Below, one piece after another: positions 17,320-26,593 of a stretch of DNA of 63,281 bases (positions are counted from its first letter, which is position 1; each line of letters opens with the position of its first letter). The position numbers were made by a program, and so were the translations under genes. The DNA lies in contig JAHBVJ010000040.1 of NCBI GenBank assembly GCA_019637615.1, forward strand, positions 1 through 63,281, read 5' to 3'. The stretch is from Anaerolineae bacterium (GTDB lineage Bacteria > Chloroflexota > Anaerolineae > Aggregatilineales > UBA2796). Under the pieces are notes generated by a model. The model made no database searches, was not told where the DNA came from, and saw nothing but the letters and a program-made list of their open reading frames with translations.

Positions 17320-18867
17320 TTGACTAGCCATTCTCATTCGGGCATACGCCAAGCAGAAATCATCATGGCGTTGTCGTTGGCAAGTGATCTTGGGACAGGT
17401 CATCCGATGGAATGGGCGCTGAACTCGGCGCTGCTCGGAGTCCGGCTTGGAGAGGCGCTTGGCTTGGGCGGGCAGGAACTGCATGAAGTCTATTACGTTG
17501 CCCTGTTGCGGTATATCGGATGCACTGCCGATGTAGAGACGCGGATCGAACTGTTCGGGGATAATCCGGGCGAGGCGGGCAGTCAGTACACCTTCATTGA
17601 TGTCATCAACGCGGACGAAATGGCTGGCTGGCTGGATCGCTATGTTGGTCGTGGGCAAGACCCGGATCAAAAATTGCTCACAATGCAAAAGATGCCCACT
17701 GCCTTGCCCGCCCACGTACGGGCACATTGTGAGGTCGCCCAATTCTTTGTTGATCGGTTAGGGTTTTCGACCACTATCCAGCAGTCAATACTGCAAACCT
17801 ATGAGCGTTGGGATGGATTGGGAATGCCCTTTGGCGTCAAAGGTGATAACTTGACAGTTGCCACCCGCATTACTCAACTTGCACAGGACGTAGAGAGCTA
17901 TCGTCGCGCGGGAAAAATGGCGGAGGTGGAGGCGGTTGTTCGTCAGCGTGCGAACACGGCTTACGATCCGCACATTGCCGAGGTTTTTTGTCGTCAAACG
18001 GATCGGCTACTGTCAGGGCTAGATGATGAGGTGCGCTTGGAAACCGCCCTTGCCGCCGAACCGGGTGAACATCGCTATCTCACCGATGACGAATTTGACG
18101 TGGCAGCGCTGGTACTGGCTGACTTCATCGATCTGCTTTCGCCCGACTATGCCTGCCATTCTCGTAAAGTGGCGTCGCTGGTCGCCACCGCTGCGCAGTA
18201 TTACGGATTGCCCGCCTCAGATGTCAAAGCGGTCGAGCGCATGGGCTGGCTGCATGACATAGGCAAAATCAGCGTTCCACCGGGCATCTGGAGAAAAAAG
18301 CGTGCGCTGTCGAGCAGTGAATGGGAGCGGGTGCGGTTGCATCCTTACTATACCGAGCGCATTCTCGGACAAGCACCGCTCTTGTCACAGTTGGGTGCAT
18401 GTGCGGCCTTACATCACGAGCGGCTGGATGGTTCGGGCTATCATCGGGGCGTATCTGGGAGTGCGCTGTCGCCCGCTGCCCGCCTGCTCGCCGCCGCGAA
18501 TTTCTACTGTGCCCGCCTTGAGCCGAGGTCGTTCCGTGCTGCGTTTTCTCCCGAAGACGCTGCCGACGAACTGCGCAAAGAAATTCGCGCGGGGAAATTA
18601 GATAGCGATGCGGGGAAAGCCATCCTTGCTGCCGCTGGACATCGTGTGCTGCCTGTGCGTCAGGAGCGCGTAGCGGGGTTGAGCGAACGTGAGATCGAAG
18701 TGCTGCGCTTGATTGCGCAGGGGCTTTCCAACCGCCAAATGGCTCACTCGCTCAAGGTCGCTGAAACGACGATTGGAACGCACATCGCGCACATCTACGA
18801 CAAACTGAACGTATCCACCCGTGCCGCCGCCACTCTATTTGCCATGCAGAACAATCTCTTGCAGTGA
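17320..18867 (+). CDS. Tandem HD-GYP protein with LuxR-type DNA-binding domain
   Basis: A 515-residue protein. The start is TTG 17320, preceded by AGGA; ATG at codon 16 is an alternative. The first half (about 20-230) looks like a degenerate HD-GYP unit, keeping only a GYP-like ERWDGLGMPFG. The second unit (about 245-440) has LHDIGK, a downstream HPYYTERIL and HHERLDGSGYHRG, matching active HD-GYP c-di-GMP phosphodiesterases. The C-terminus (about 450-515) is a LuxR/GerE helix-turn-helix (LSEREIEVLRLIAQGLSNRQ, VSTRAAATLF). The fusion suggests that c-di-GMP binding or turnover is coupled directly to transcription. It is divergent from the cNMP-regulated PIG-L operon, a plausible target. Confidence 0.92.
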   Translation: MTSHSHSGIRQAEIIMALSLASDLGTGHPMEWALNSALLGVRLGEALGLGGQELHEVYYVALLRYIGCTADVETRIELFGDNPGEAGSQYTFIDVINADEMAGWLDRYVGRGQDPDQKLLTMQKMPTALPAHVRAHCEVAQFFVDRLGFSTTIQQSILQTYERWDGLGMPFGVKGDNLTVATRITQLAQDVESYRRAGKMAEVEAVVRQRANTAYDPHIAEVFCRQTDRLLSGLDDEVRLETALAAEPGEHRYLTDDEFDVAALVLADFIDLLSPDYACHSRKVASLVATAAQYYGLPASDVKAVERMGWLHDIGKISVPPGIWRKKRALSSSEWERVRLHPYYTERILGQAPLLSQLGACAALHHERLDGSGYHRGVSGSALSPAARLLAAANFYCARLEPRSFRAAFSPEDAADELRKEIRAGKLDSDAGKAILAAAGHRVLPVRQERVAGLSEREIEVLRLIAQGLSNRQMAHSLKVAETTIGTHIAHIYDKLNVSTRAAATLFAMQNNLLQ

Positions 18868-18887
18868 AATTCCCTGACGCGAAGAAA

Positions 18888-18907
18888 AATCATGTGAACA
18901 CATGATT
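18888..18907. terminator. Short stem-loop after the HD-GYP gene
   Basis: AATCATGT and ACATGATT pair around a 4-base loop 21 bases after the stop. The adjacent T-run is on the minus strand, so its function as a plus-strand terminator is uncertain. Confidence 0.35.
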
Positions 18908-18976
18908 ACAGCGCCTCCTTGCCAGCGTACTATGAGGCCATCGAAAGCAAATACGCAGAAACAAGGAGCGACTATC

Positions 18977-19396
18977 ATGTCCGCCGAACAAAATAAAGCT
19001 ATCGTCCGCCGCTGGTTTGCCGAAATGATCAACACGAACAATGCAGGGATTGCTGAAGAATTGATCGATACTCACTATGTCAATCACTTCATTCCCGATC
19101 AAACCGGCCCCGCTGTCGAGCAGCAGATCATGACCATGTTCTTCTCTGCTTTCCCCGATCTCGAAGGCACGATTGAAGACCTCTTCGCGGAAGGGGATCG
19201 TGTCTGTGTCCGCCTTATCTGGCGCGGCACCAATCACGGTAGTTTCAACGGAATGCCGCCGACGGGCAAATATGTTGCCTTCGGAACTACCAACATCTTT
19301 CGTGTGGTCAACGGCAAGATCGCGGAAAATTGGCCTCAAGTCGATATGATGAGCCTGATGCAGCAATTGGGAGCCATCCCCGCACCGGGTCAATAA
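18977..19396 (+). CDS. SnoaL-like ester cyclase family protein
   Basis: A 139-residue protein of the SnoaL/polyketide-cyclase-like NTF2 fold: an N-terminal helix (NKAIVRRWFAEMINTNN), HYVNHF near residue 37, MTMFFSAFPDLEGTIEDLFA, and the typical C-terminal GKIAENWPQVDMMSLMQQLG. The start at ATG 18977 follows AAGGAG by 8 bases; an upstream in-frame ATG at 18902 lacks such a site and adds a non-family extension. Family members include cyclases and uncharacterised small-molecule hydrolases or binders. The substrate cannot be predicted here, and the gene appears monocistronic. Confidence 0.88.
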   Translation: MSAEQNKAIVRRWFAEMINTNNAGIAEELIDTHYVNHFIPDQTGPAVEQQIMTMFFSAFPDLEGTIEDLFAEGDRVCVRLIWRGTNHGSFNGMPPTGKYVAFGTTNIFRVVNGKIAENWPQVDMMSLMQQLGAIPAPGQ

Positions 19397-19674
19397 TCAC
19401 GCACATTCGACACGCGTAAGGCCAACCCCCTCTAACAGACTCAAGTTTCGGGTACCCGCTTGTCTATCAGCGATCAGGATGCCCGAAACTTTCTTCCGAT
19501 CCCCTATGTCTGGCAGGGATTTCGTTCACGAAGTCCACCGTTGATGGTCTTGAACGCAGTTCCACTTGGGACGCAAGCAAATAAATGGAAAGAGGTAAAC
19601 TATGGAAATTCAGGCTTTGTACACGACACACGTTTCCGAAAACCATTGGCAAGCGACCCAAAAGGAACACAGTT

Positions 19675-20274
19675 ATGCGGAAAATTATTGTCTACAACGT
19701 CATTTCACTGGATGGATATCATACAGGGCTAGGGAATGATGTTTCGGTCATGTTCCCGATGATGGGTCAAGTCTTCGACACTTATAATGCCGAACTGCTG
19801 CGCACCGCCGACGTTCATCTGATGGGACGTGTTTCCTTCGAGCTGTTTCAAAGTTTCTGGCCCAAGGTTGCCGAAAATCCTGCCTCGGATGAGTGGACGG
19901 ACTCACAACGCGAACTCTCCCAAGCAGGCAAGTCCGTCAAGGGCATCGTCATTTCAGATACGCTGAAGGGAAACTGGCATGATGTCCGCATCATCAGGCG
20001 ACGGGACGCATATGAGCAGCTTGCCGAATTCAAACAACAGGCGGGCAAAGACATTTTGGTCACCGGTAGCCGGACTCTCTGGAACGATCTGCTGGCGCAT
20101 GATCTGGTTGATGAGATCCATTTGCTGATTGGTAACCTTGTGTTAGGGCAAGGAGTCCCTGTTTTCGTGGGCAAGACTCCCGCTGCGCTTCGGCTCCTCG
20201 ACACCCGCAGGTGGGGAGACTCCGACAATGTCCTCCTGCGCTACCAAGTTCAACACAACATCGTAGTGGGTTAA
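19675..20274 (+). CDS. Dihydrofolate-reductase-like / RibD C-terminal domain protein
   Basis: A 199-residue protein with the RibD_C/DHFR-like fold: MRKIIVYNVISLDGYHTG at the start, LMGRVSFELFQSFWP, then DILVTGSRTLWNDLLAHDLV and VDEIHLLIGNLVLGQG. AAAGGA lies 9 bases before ATG 19675; the longer in-frame start at 19585 has no ribosome site. Standalone members are presumed NAD(P)H-dependent reductases of unknown substrate. The 278 bases before it hold no convincing gene. It lies alone, downstream of the SnoaL-like gene on the same strand. Confidence 0.9.
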   Translation: MRKIIVYNVISLDGYHTGLGNDVSVMFPMMGQVFDTYNAELLRTADVHLMGRVSFELFQSFWPKVAENPASDEWTDSQRELSQAGKSVKGIVISDTLKGNWHDVRIIRRRDAYEQLAEFKQQAGKDILVTGSRTLWNDLLAHDLVDEIHLLIGNLVLGQGVPVFVGKTPAALRLLDTRRWGDSDNVLLRYQVQHNIVVG

Positions 20275-20406
20275 ATCTATCGAACAGGCAGCTTGCGGCG
20301 GCATTAGATTTGACTATTGCCGTGTATAAGGTTGTAGTTCAAGCTGGTAGGCATCTCCAACGCCACTACGGCCAAGCCTTGAGCGTGGTATGACGTATTC
20401 GTCGTT

Positions 20407-20892
20407 TCAGGGTTGGTCGATGAGCGAACTCAGTGTTGCTACCTGTCGCAGTCTCCACCAAGACCATGCCACCATAGCCCAACTTGTCCCAATCCCCAGT
20501 AGCGCAGTGACAATTAGCTCTGTACTCCCAATAATTTGGGAACTCCATATTACAATTCCGACCGCGATCACGATGAATACCGACACACGCAACCTTTGCT
20601 GAGAGCGGGTGATTCGCCGCATACGGTGCCGGATATAGTCGGGGCGTAGTCCACGGAATAGCAAAATTCCCACGTCAAGCATACAGATAATCGGTAGTAG
20701 TCGCGGCAGCGCCTCCATTGCCGTCAGATAAGGCGGCCAATCGACCGTTGCCAACAAGCCAAATGGGTTGGTAAGCCACAGATAGACAGCAAATAACAGC
20801 GCCCAGATTGCGGCCAGCCTGAAAATACGTTGCTCTGTAACCACCCACTTATCTAGGAATCCCTGTTGTATCGAATTGAGATCATCAGACAT
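20407..20892 (-). CDS. Hypothetical membrane protein with four predicted transmembrane helices
   Basis: A 161-residue protein of unrecognised family. Hydrophobic segments lie near residues 25-45 (AAIWALLFAVYLWL), 62-82 (LPRLLPIICMLDVGILL), 101-118 and 124-145. A short basic cytoplasmic loop (RHRMRRITRSQQRLR) separates the two pairs. It starts 38 bases after the histidine kinase stop on the same strand and may be co-transcribed with it. No motif indicates function. Confidence 0.75.
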   Translation of the reverse strand: MSDDLNSIQQGFLDKWVVTEQRIFRLAAIWALLFAVYLWLTNPFGLLATVDWPPYLTAMEALPRLLPIICMLDVGILLFRGLRPDYIRHRMRRITRSQQRLRVSVFIVIAVGIVIWSSQIIGSTELIVTALLGIGTSWAMVAWSWWRLRQVATLSSLIDQP

Positions 20893-20930
20893 CTCAGTTT
20901 GCCCTCAAATGCTGAAATGTAGCGCTCGCC

Positions 20931-22682
20931 TCATCCTGCTTTCCCAATTGGTAATCGAATACTAAACTCGCTGCCTTCGCCCACCCGACTATGCACATCG
21001 ATACTCCCGGCGTGACGATCAACGATAGCTTTGGCAATCGTCAGCCCAAGGCCAAGGCCACCAAACTGCGTGCCTCTCGCATCATCCACACGATAAAATC
21101 GCTCAAAAATATGGGGTAAATGCTCGGCAGCAATGCCAACCCCACTATCGCACACACACAGAATCACGCTGCTCTGATCGTGCGCTGTAGAAATCATGAT
21201 GTCGTTGCCAGCGGCATAGTAGATGGCATTTACCAGCAGATTTGTCACCGCTTGGGCTAACTCATCGTGGTTTGCCAGCACCAATGGCAACTCTCTGACC
21301 GGCGAGAAGCAAAGCCGCGTCCCACGTTCGTGTGCCAGCGTCCGATGATGCTCAATGACCTCTGCGACGAGGTCGTTGACATCGATATTGCGCAATCCTC
21401 TAAGTTCATCTTTTTCCAATTGCAGCAGCGTCAACATGCTTTCCACCATGTCCGTGAGGCGCTCGGTCTGCCTATCTAGCGCGTCTAGCCGCCCCGCATG
21501 TTGCCCGCCTAATTCCTTGCGCAACAGATACTGCCCTAATTTCATTGTGGCGAGCGGTGTGCGGAGATCGTGCGACATATGGCTGATGAACTGCTGCAAC
21601 AACTGCACGCGTTCACGTTCCATCGAAAGTTCTAACGTCTTCTGCTCGATTTGCTTGCGCTCGGTGATGTCGTAAAACATGATCAGCCGCCCTGCCAATT
21701 CCTGTTGATAGTTGTACAGCGGCGCGATCTGTAGTTCGTAATATGGCCCAACCTCGGTCATTGCTACTTCGGTTTTGGTCTCCGTCACCTCCCGGAACTG
21801 ACGGATAAGGTGACGTTGTTTCGGAAACGCGTCGATCATCTCCTTCCACAACACCTCTTTTTCACTGCAACCGAGGATTTGCTCGGCGGCGTGGTTCAGC
21901 CCCACAATGCGCCCTTTGAGGTCGATGACGATGATCCCGCCCTTCACACTTTTGAAAATCTGGTCATAAGCGACCGGAATAATATCTACGAAGCGATAAC
22001 GCGTCATCGCCAGCAGCATGATCAGGCCACCTAAAATCATGGCGAAGGCGACTGGATAAAAAGGCGTAAACGAATGTGGCACGAATAATTGGGCGACATA
22101 AGTGAGCATCGGGATCGCTGAAGCCAGAATGATCAGCCAAATCTGACTGCGGAAAATCGCGTGCGACTGGATCGCCTCCCACAGCAGCAGCAGCCAGCTA
22201 CCAATGAATACAACGTAGCTGTAGCCCACCCAGACCCAGAACGCGGAGCCATAGTCCACCACCACACCTGTCAACAGACCATTGACGTTAACGAAGGAAT
22301 AGGCGCGGTACAGCAGTTGATGCTGCTCTGCAAACAAGGCTAGTAGGAAGGCCGCTACCGGTACGACTGCTAACAGCGGCACCGTCACCCGACTCAGCCA
22401 GCGTCCCCGATTGCTGTATTGGATGGCGAATACGCCCCAGAAGAAGACAAAACCCGTCGTCCCTAGATAGATCACCCGATTCATGGCAAGTTTCAAAACG
22501 GGAATCGCAAAGGCCATTTCTAGGCAAGAGCCGATTGCAAATATTGCGCAGAAAAACATCGTCATTGACCATGCCATAGCGCCACGCGCTGGTCGCAAAG
22601 CCCATGTGCGCACTGATAACAGCAGCATCAAGGCAGCGACTAATACATACACTGGAATAATCGGGGCAAATTGGAATAGCAT
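20931..22682 (-). CDS. Membrane sensor histidine kinase with PAS domain
   Basis: A 583-residue kinase. The ATG at 22682 is chosen with GGAGGA 11 bases upstream; the in-frame GTG at 22706 overlaps that site. Residues about 1-225 hold seven hydrophobic segments in the style of the His-kinase N-terminal 7TM sensor. A PAS domain follows (KSVKGGIIVIDLKGRIVGLN). The phosphoacceptor His is in SHDLRTPLAT. The ATPase domain has N box LVNAIYYAAG, DSGVGI, and GGLGLGLTIAKAIV. No response regulator gene is adjacent, so this is an orphan kinase. The ligand is unknown. Confidence 0.93.
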   Translation of the reverse strand: MLFQFAPIIPVYVLVAALMLLLSVRTWALRPARGAMAWSMTMFFCAIFAIGSCLEMAFAIPVLKLAMNRVIYLGTTGFVFFWGVFAIQYSNRGRWLSRVTVPLLAVVPVAAFLLALFAEQHQLLYRAYSFVNVNGLLTGVVVDYGSAFWVWVGYSYVVFIGSWLLLLWEAIQSHAIFRSQIWLIILASAIPMLTYVAQLFVPHSFTPFYPVAFAMILGGLIMLLAMTRYRFVDIIPVAYDQIFKSVKGGIIVIDLKGRIVGLNHAAEQILGCSEKEVLWKEMIDAFPKQRHLIRQFREVTETKTEVAMTEVGPYYELQIAPLYNYQQELAGRLIMFYDITERKQIEQKTLELSMERERVQLLQQFISHMSHDLRTPLATMKLGQYLLRKELGGQHAGRLDALDRQTERLTDMVESMLTLLQLEKDELRGLRNIDVNDLVAEVIEHHRTLAHERGTRLCFSPVRELPLVLANHDELAQAVTNLLVNAIYYAAGNDIMISTAHDQSSVILCVCDSGVGIAAEHLPHIFERFYRVDDARGTQFGGLGLGLTIAKAIVDRHAGSIDVHSRVGEGSEFSIRLPIGKAG

Positions 22683-22779
22683 CCGATGACGATTCCTCCA
22701 ACCCACTTCGCTAGCGTACCACCACGAGCCGCGACGGAAGTTTGGGATTCATTATGATCGGTAGTGTATCACCCTTCGT

Positions 22780-22805
22780 TGACAGTATGACTAACATAAC
22801 TGTCA
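22780..22805. promoter_or_regulatory. Inverted repeat in divergent promoter region
   Basis: TGACAGT at 22780-22786 and ACTGTCA at 22799-22805, centred in the gap between the histidine kinase and dienelactone hydrolase starts, form a dyad with a 12-base spacer. Such a dyad could be an operator; its regulator is unknown. Confidence 0.35.
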
Positions 22806-22931
22806 CGACAATTGGTGCCTTCATCCTCCGAAAAGGAGCGCGCAGTTTAGGACTCGTCTAGTGAGTGAATGTGCTACATTTGTCTCATCAGCGTTTCACG
22901 CCTAATCAATCTATACAAGGAAGTCTGCATC

Positions 22932-23627
22932 ATGGACATGCGCACTGAAACTGTCGCGATTCCGAATGGGACGCCCAATTTGAGCGGTTATCTAGCGATC
23001 CCCGCCGGATTAGGCAAATTCCCCGCCGTCGTTGTCATCCATGAGGCGTTCGGGTTGAATGAGAGCATCACACAAGTGGCGGATCGGTTCGCCAACGAAG
23101 GCTATATCGCGCTGGCGGTCGATCTCTTCGCAGGGCGCAACCGTGCGATCTGTATGGCTCGCTTCTTGGGCACGATGTTTTTCGGGGACTCGCTCAATCA
23201 TGAAGGCATCCGCGATCTGAAAGCAGCGTTGTCATGGTTGGAGCAGCGCCCAAACGTCGATGCAAGCAAACTGGGCGCGATTGGATTCTGCTTGGGTGGC
23301 GGATTCGCGATTGCGTGGGCATGTACTGACAAGCGCCTCAACGTGATCGCGCCCTTCTACGGCGTGAATCCGCGCCCGTTCGAGGCGGTCAAGCGGCTGT
23401 GTCCGGTGGTTGGTTCGTACCCCGCGCAGGACTTCACCAAAGGGCATGGCGAGAAATTAGAGGCGGAACTTTCCAGCGATAACATTCCGCACGACATCAA
23501 GATTTACCCGAATACGCACCATTCCTTTTTCACGCGCACGCGAGATGTGGCTGAAACGGAAACGGCGCAGGATTCGTGGGCGCGGATCATGAGCTTTTTC
23601 GGGCAGCACATCGGCATGACTAGATGA
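22932..23627 (+). CDS. Dienelactone hydrolase family protein
   Basis: A 231-residue alpha/beta hydrolase. The nucleophile is Cys in GFCLGGG, as in dienelactone hydrolases, with the probable Asp in YPAQDFTKG and His in NTHHSFF. The substrate-side stretch VIHEAFGLNESI is typical of the family. Met22 of the longer frame (ATG 22932) is chosen as the start because AAGGA precedes it and the upstream extension is not family-like. The reaction is hydrolysis of a lactone or ester; the true substrate is unknown. Divergent from the sensor kinase. Confidence 0.92.
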   Translation: MDMRTETVAIPNGTPNLSGYLAIPAGLGKFPAVVVIHEAFGLNESITQVADRFANEGYIALAVDLFAGRNRAICMARFLGTMFFGDSLNHEGIRDLKAALSWLEQRPNVDASKLGAIGFCLGGGFAIAWACTDKRLNVIAPFYGVNPRPFEAVKRLCPVVGSYPAQDFTKGHGEKLEAELSSDNIPHDIKIYPNTHHSFFTRTRDVAETETAQDSWARIMSFFGQHIGMTR

Positions 23628-23736
23628 TGGACAAAAGGAGGGGTTTTAGCGCTGCTGAGGTACACCCCTACTGCGCCCGAACAATGGACGCGCTACACTA
23701 GACTCTATTTTCCAGTATTCCTAGAAGGAACAGGTT

Positions 23737-24846
23737 ATGGATCCCCGTGTAAAGAAGATGGCTGCTGTGTTGGTGAATTACTCGATTGCCGTGCAGCCGG
23801 GTGAAAAAGTGCTGTTTCGCGGTACATCGCCGCTTGCTCAACCGTTGATGCGGCTTTTGACTGAGGAAGCGCTTAAGGCGGGTGGACACCCGATCAATTA
23901 TGTCCACATGAGTGGTGAAGCCTCGACCGTGCTGACGTATGGCGCGGAAGGGCAGATCGAGTACGTCAATCCGCTGCTCAAGCTGGCCTATGAAACGTTC
24001 GACAAAATCATCCGCATCGAAGCGGACGACAATTCCGCCGAGATGTCCGGCTTCGCGGCTCCTAAACAGCAGGCGTGGGCACGGCGACTCGGCGGACTGC
24101 TGAGTATTCAGATGCTGCGTGAAGGAAATGGCAGCCTCAAGCGCTGCACGACGCTGTTCCCGACGCCCGCTTATGCCAAAGACGCGGGCATGACCGTCGA
24201 AGAGTACGAAAATTTCGTCTACAACGCGTGTATGGTGCATCTGGACGATCCAGTCGCCTACTGGAAGCAGTACGCGGCGGAACAGCAGAAACTGTGCGAT
24301 TGGCTGAACGGCAAAAAGAAGTTGCACGTGCGCGGCAAGAACATCGATATGGAGATGAGCATCGATGGGCGCATTTGGGAGAACGCCGACGGACGTGCCA
24401 ATTTCCCCGATGGCGAAATCTTCACTGGCCCCGTCGAAGATAGCGTGAATGGTTGGGTACATTTCACCTTCCCTGCGATTTATAACGGTAATGTGGTAAA
24501 AGGCGCGAAGCTGGAATTTAAGAACGGTAAGGTAGTCAAGGCGACAGCGGACGAGAATCAAGACTTCTTGCTGGCGGCGCTGGATACCGACGAAGGATCG
24601 CGCACATTGGGCGAATTCGCTATCGGCACCAATAAGGGTATCAACCGCTTCACGGGGCATATTCTGTTCGATGAAAAGATTCATGGCACGGTGCATATGG
24701 CGCTCGGACGAGCCTATCCGCAAACCAATGCCGTGAATAAATCCGCGATCCACTGGGATATGATCTGCGACATGATGGACGGCGGTGAGATCATCGTGGA
24801 CGGCGTGCGCTTCTACGAAAACGGCAATTTCTTGGTCGGTCAGTAG
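23737..24846 (+). CDS. M29-family aminopeptidase
   Basis: A 369-residue metallo-aminopeptidase of the thermophilic AmpS/AmpT type, releasing N-terminal residues from peptides in the cytoplasm. Metal-binding candidates are Glu in FPDGEIF, Glu in LGEFAIG, His residues in EKIHGTVHMALG, and His/Asp in IHWDMICD. Length and the N-terminal AAVLVNYSIAVQPGEKVL agree with the family. AGAAGGA precedes ATG 23737. The next gene, histidine ammonia-lyase, starts only 6 bases after its stop, so the pair probably links peptide breakdown to histidine use. Confidence 0.95.
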   Translation: MDPRVKKMAAVLVNYSIAVQPGEKVLFRGTSPLAQPLMRLLTEEALKAGGHPINYVHMSGEASTVLTYGAEGQIEYVNPLLKLAYETFDKIIRIEADDNSAEMSGFAAPKQQAWARRLGGLLSIQMLREGNGSLKRCTTLFPTPAYAKDAGMTVEEYENFVYNACMVHLDDPVAYWKQYAAEQQKLCDWLNGKKKLHVRGKNIDMEMSIDGRIWENADGRANFPDGEIFTGPVEDSVNGWVHFTFPAIYNGNVVKGAKLEFKNGKVVKATADENQDFLLAALDTDEGSRTLGEFAIGTNKGINRFTGHILFDEKIHGTVHMALGRAYPQTNAVNKSAIHWDMICDMMDGGEIIVDGVRFYENGNFLVGQ

Positions 24847-24852
24847 TCAATT

Positions 24853-26544
24853 ATGACGAGTTCAACCGACGCGCGTGCCATATCGCCACTCGCGGAACTC
24901 ACGATCGAAAATTTGGTCAGCATCGCGCGGGGCGGCAATACACTGCAACCGTTGACGCCCCGCGATGACGCACGCTATGCCCGAATCGAGCAGAGCGCAG
25001 CATGGATCAACCAAGCCATGATCGAGGTGGAACAAGCCGCCGCGCAGGATCACGAACCGACCGCTTACTACGCTATCAATACAGGTTTCGGGGATAACGC
25101 CGGACGCGCCACGTTCCGAGATCGTGGTCAGGCCGAGCAACTCAGCCGCAAACTGCTGCTCAGTCACAGCATCGGCGTGGGCGATCCACTGCCGTATGAT
25201 GTGGTGAGGGCGGCGCTGGCACTGCGGATTGTGAGCTTAACGCATGGCTATTCAGGTGTGCGCGTCGAGGTGATCAATACGCTGATTGCGATGCTCAATC
25301 GCGGTGTGTATCCCGTCGTGCCCGCGCAGGGATCGCTCGGTGCAAGCGGCGATCTGGCTCCGCTGGCGCATCTGGTGCTGCCCTTGAGCGCGCCGCTGGC
25401 TGACGAAGCGCCCGATCTCCCCGGCGCGACGGGTTTCTGCTTTCTAGATGGCAAAATCGTAACGGGCGCAGTGGCGATGGCGGCGGCGGGCATTCCTCAG
25501 ATGCGCTTAGGCGCGAAGGAAGGCGTTGGCCTGATCAATGGCACGGCGATCAGTACCGCCATTGCGGTTTTGGCGCTGTATGACGCCAGACAGTTGCTCA
25601 ATGCTTCGATTGCAGCGGCGGCGCTGAGTGCCGAGGCGATGCTGGCCTTCCGCGATGCTTTCCTGCCGCACGTTCATCGGCTGCGCAATCGGTATCAGGC
25701 CGAGGCAGCGGCGCGGCTGCACGATCTGGTCGATGGCAGCACCCTGATTCGGGGGGACACGACCATCGATCTACCCGCTAGCGATGGCCCACCACAAGAT
25801 GCCTATAGTCTGCGCTGTGCGCCCGTGATCTTCGGCGCGGTGGCACGCACGCTCGATCATGTCGAGCAGGTGGTGGCGGATGAGCTGAACGCCGTTACCG
25901 ACAATCCGCTGATCTTCGCCAGCGCTGAAACTGATGATCCTGATTACCTTGCACGGCTGACCAAGGTGATCAGTGGCGGCAACTTCCACGGCGAACCTAT
26001 CGCGCTGATCATGGATTATCTGGCGACGGCGCTGGCAGAACTCGGCAGCATCGCGGAACGGCGTATCTTCTTGCTGACCGACCCCAAGCTCAATCGGGGT
26101 CTGCCGCCGTTCCTTGTGCCCGACCAGACTGGCCTGAACAGTGGGCTGATGATCGCGCAGTACACAGCAGCCTCGTTGGTCAGCGAGAATAAGACGTTGG
26201 CGCATCCCGCCAGCGTGGACAGCATCCCTAGCAGCGGCAATCGCGAGGATCACGTCAGCATGTCCACCATCGCGGCACGCAAAGCCGCGCAGATCGTGGT
26301 GAATGTGCGGAATATCGTCGCGCTGGAACTGCTGACGGCCTCGCAAGCCCTCGACCTGCGGCTGATGCAAATGTCGGATCGGCAGGCGGGGACGGGATCA
26401 CAGCGGATTCTCGATGCGATCCGCGCGTTGGAGATCGCGCCCGATCAACGGTTGGGCGTGATCCGCGCTGATGTGCCACTCGCGCCGTATGTAGCAGCGT
26501 TGAATGGGGCACTCAGGGCGGGGAAGTTCGATCATCTCTCATAA
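24853..26544 (+). CDS. hutH: Histidine ammonia-lyase
   Basis: A 563-residue enzyme that deaminates L-histidine to urocanate. The MIO-forming triad Ala164-Ser165-Gly166 lies in GSLGASGDLAPL. Other family stretches are YAINTGFGDNAG, NGTAISTAIAVLALYDA, DNPLIF and NFHGEPIALIMDYL. It is slightly longer than typical HAL (about 510), mostly by a linker before FGAVARTLDHVEQVV. The phenylalanine/tyrosine lyase relatives share the MIO motif, so the substrate call is probable, not certain. No hutU, hutI or hutG is adjacent; its partner is the M29 aminopeptidase directly upstream. Confidence 0.92.
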   Translation: MTSSTDARAISPLAELTIENLVSIARGGNTLQPLTPRDDARYARIEQSAAWINQAMIEVEQAAAQDHEPTAYYAINTGFGDNAGRATFRDRGQAEQLSRKLLLSHSIGVGDPLPYDVVRAALALRIVSLTHGYSGVRVEVINTLIAMLNRGVYPVVPAQGSLGASGDLAPLAHLVLPLSAPLADEAPDLPGATGFCFLDGKIVTGAVAMAAAGIPQMRLGAKEGVGLINGTAISTAIAVLALYDARQLLNASIAAAALSAEAMLAFRDAFLPHVHRLRNRYQAEAAARLHDLVDGSTLIRGDTTIDLPASDGPPQDAYSLRCAPVIFGAVARTLDHVEQVVADELNAVTDNPLIFASAETDDPDYLARLTKVISGGNFHGEPIALIMDYLATALAELGSIAERRIFLLTDPKLNRGLPPFLVPDQTGLNSGLMIAQYTAASLVSENKTLAHPASVDSIPSSGNREDHVSMSTIAARKAAQIVVNVRNIVALELLTASQALDLRLMQMSDRQAGTGSQRILDAIRALEIAPDQRLGVIRADVPLAPYVAALNGALRAGKFDHLS

Positions 26545-26554
26545 ACATAAGCAA

Positions 26555-26582
26555 GTCGGCACGATGCAGCTATCGCGCCGAC
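26555..26582. terminator. Stem-loop between convergent hutH and kinase genes
   Basis: GTCGGC and GCCGAC pair with one internal mismatch extending to CGAT/ATCG. It lies in the 49-base gap between two convergent stops. No T-run is seen. Confidence 0.4.
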
Positions 26583-26593
26583 CTGCGTTTACA

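Noticed and set aside
19460..19732. 90-codon frame upstream of the RibD-like gene
   Set aside because: Overlaps the supported start at 19675 in another frame and has no ribosome site or motif.
23698..24753. 351-codon antisense frame in the M29 aminopeptidase
   Set aside because: Mirror of a gene with clear metal-binding motifs; not protein-like.
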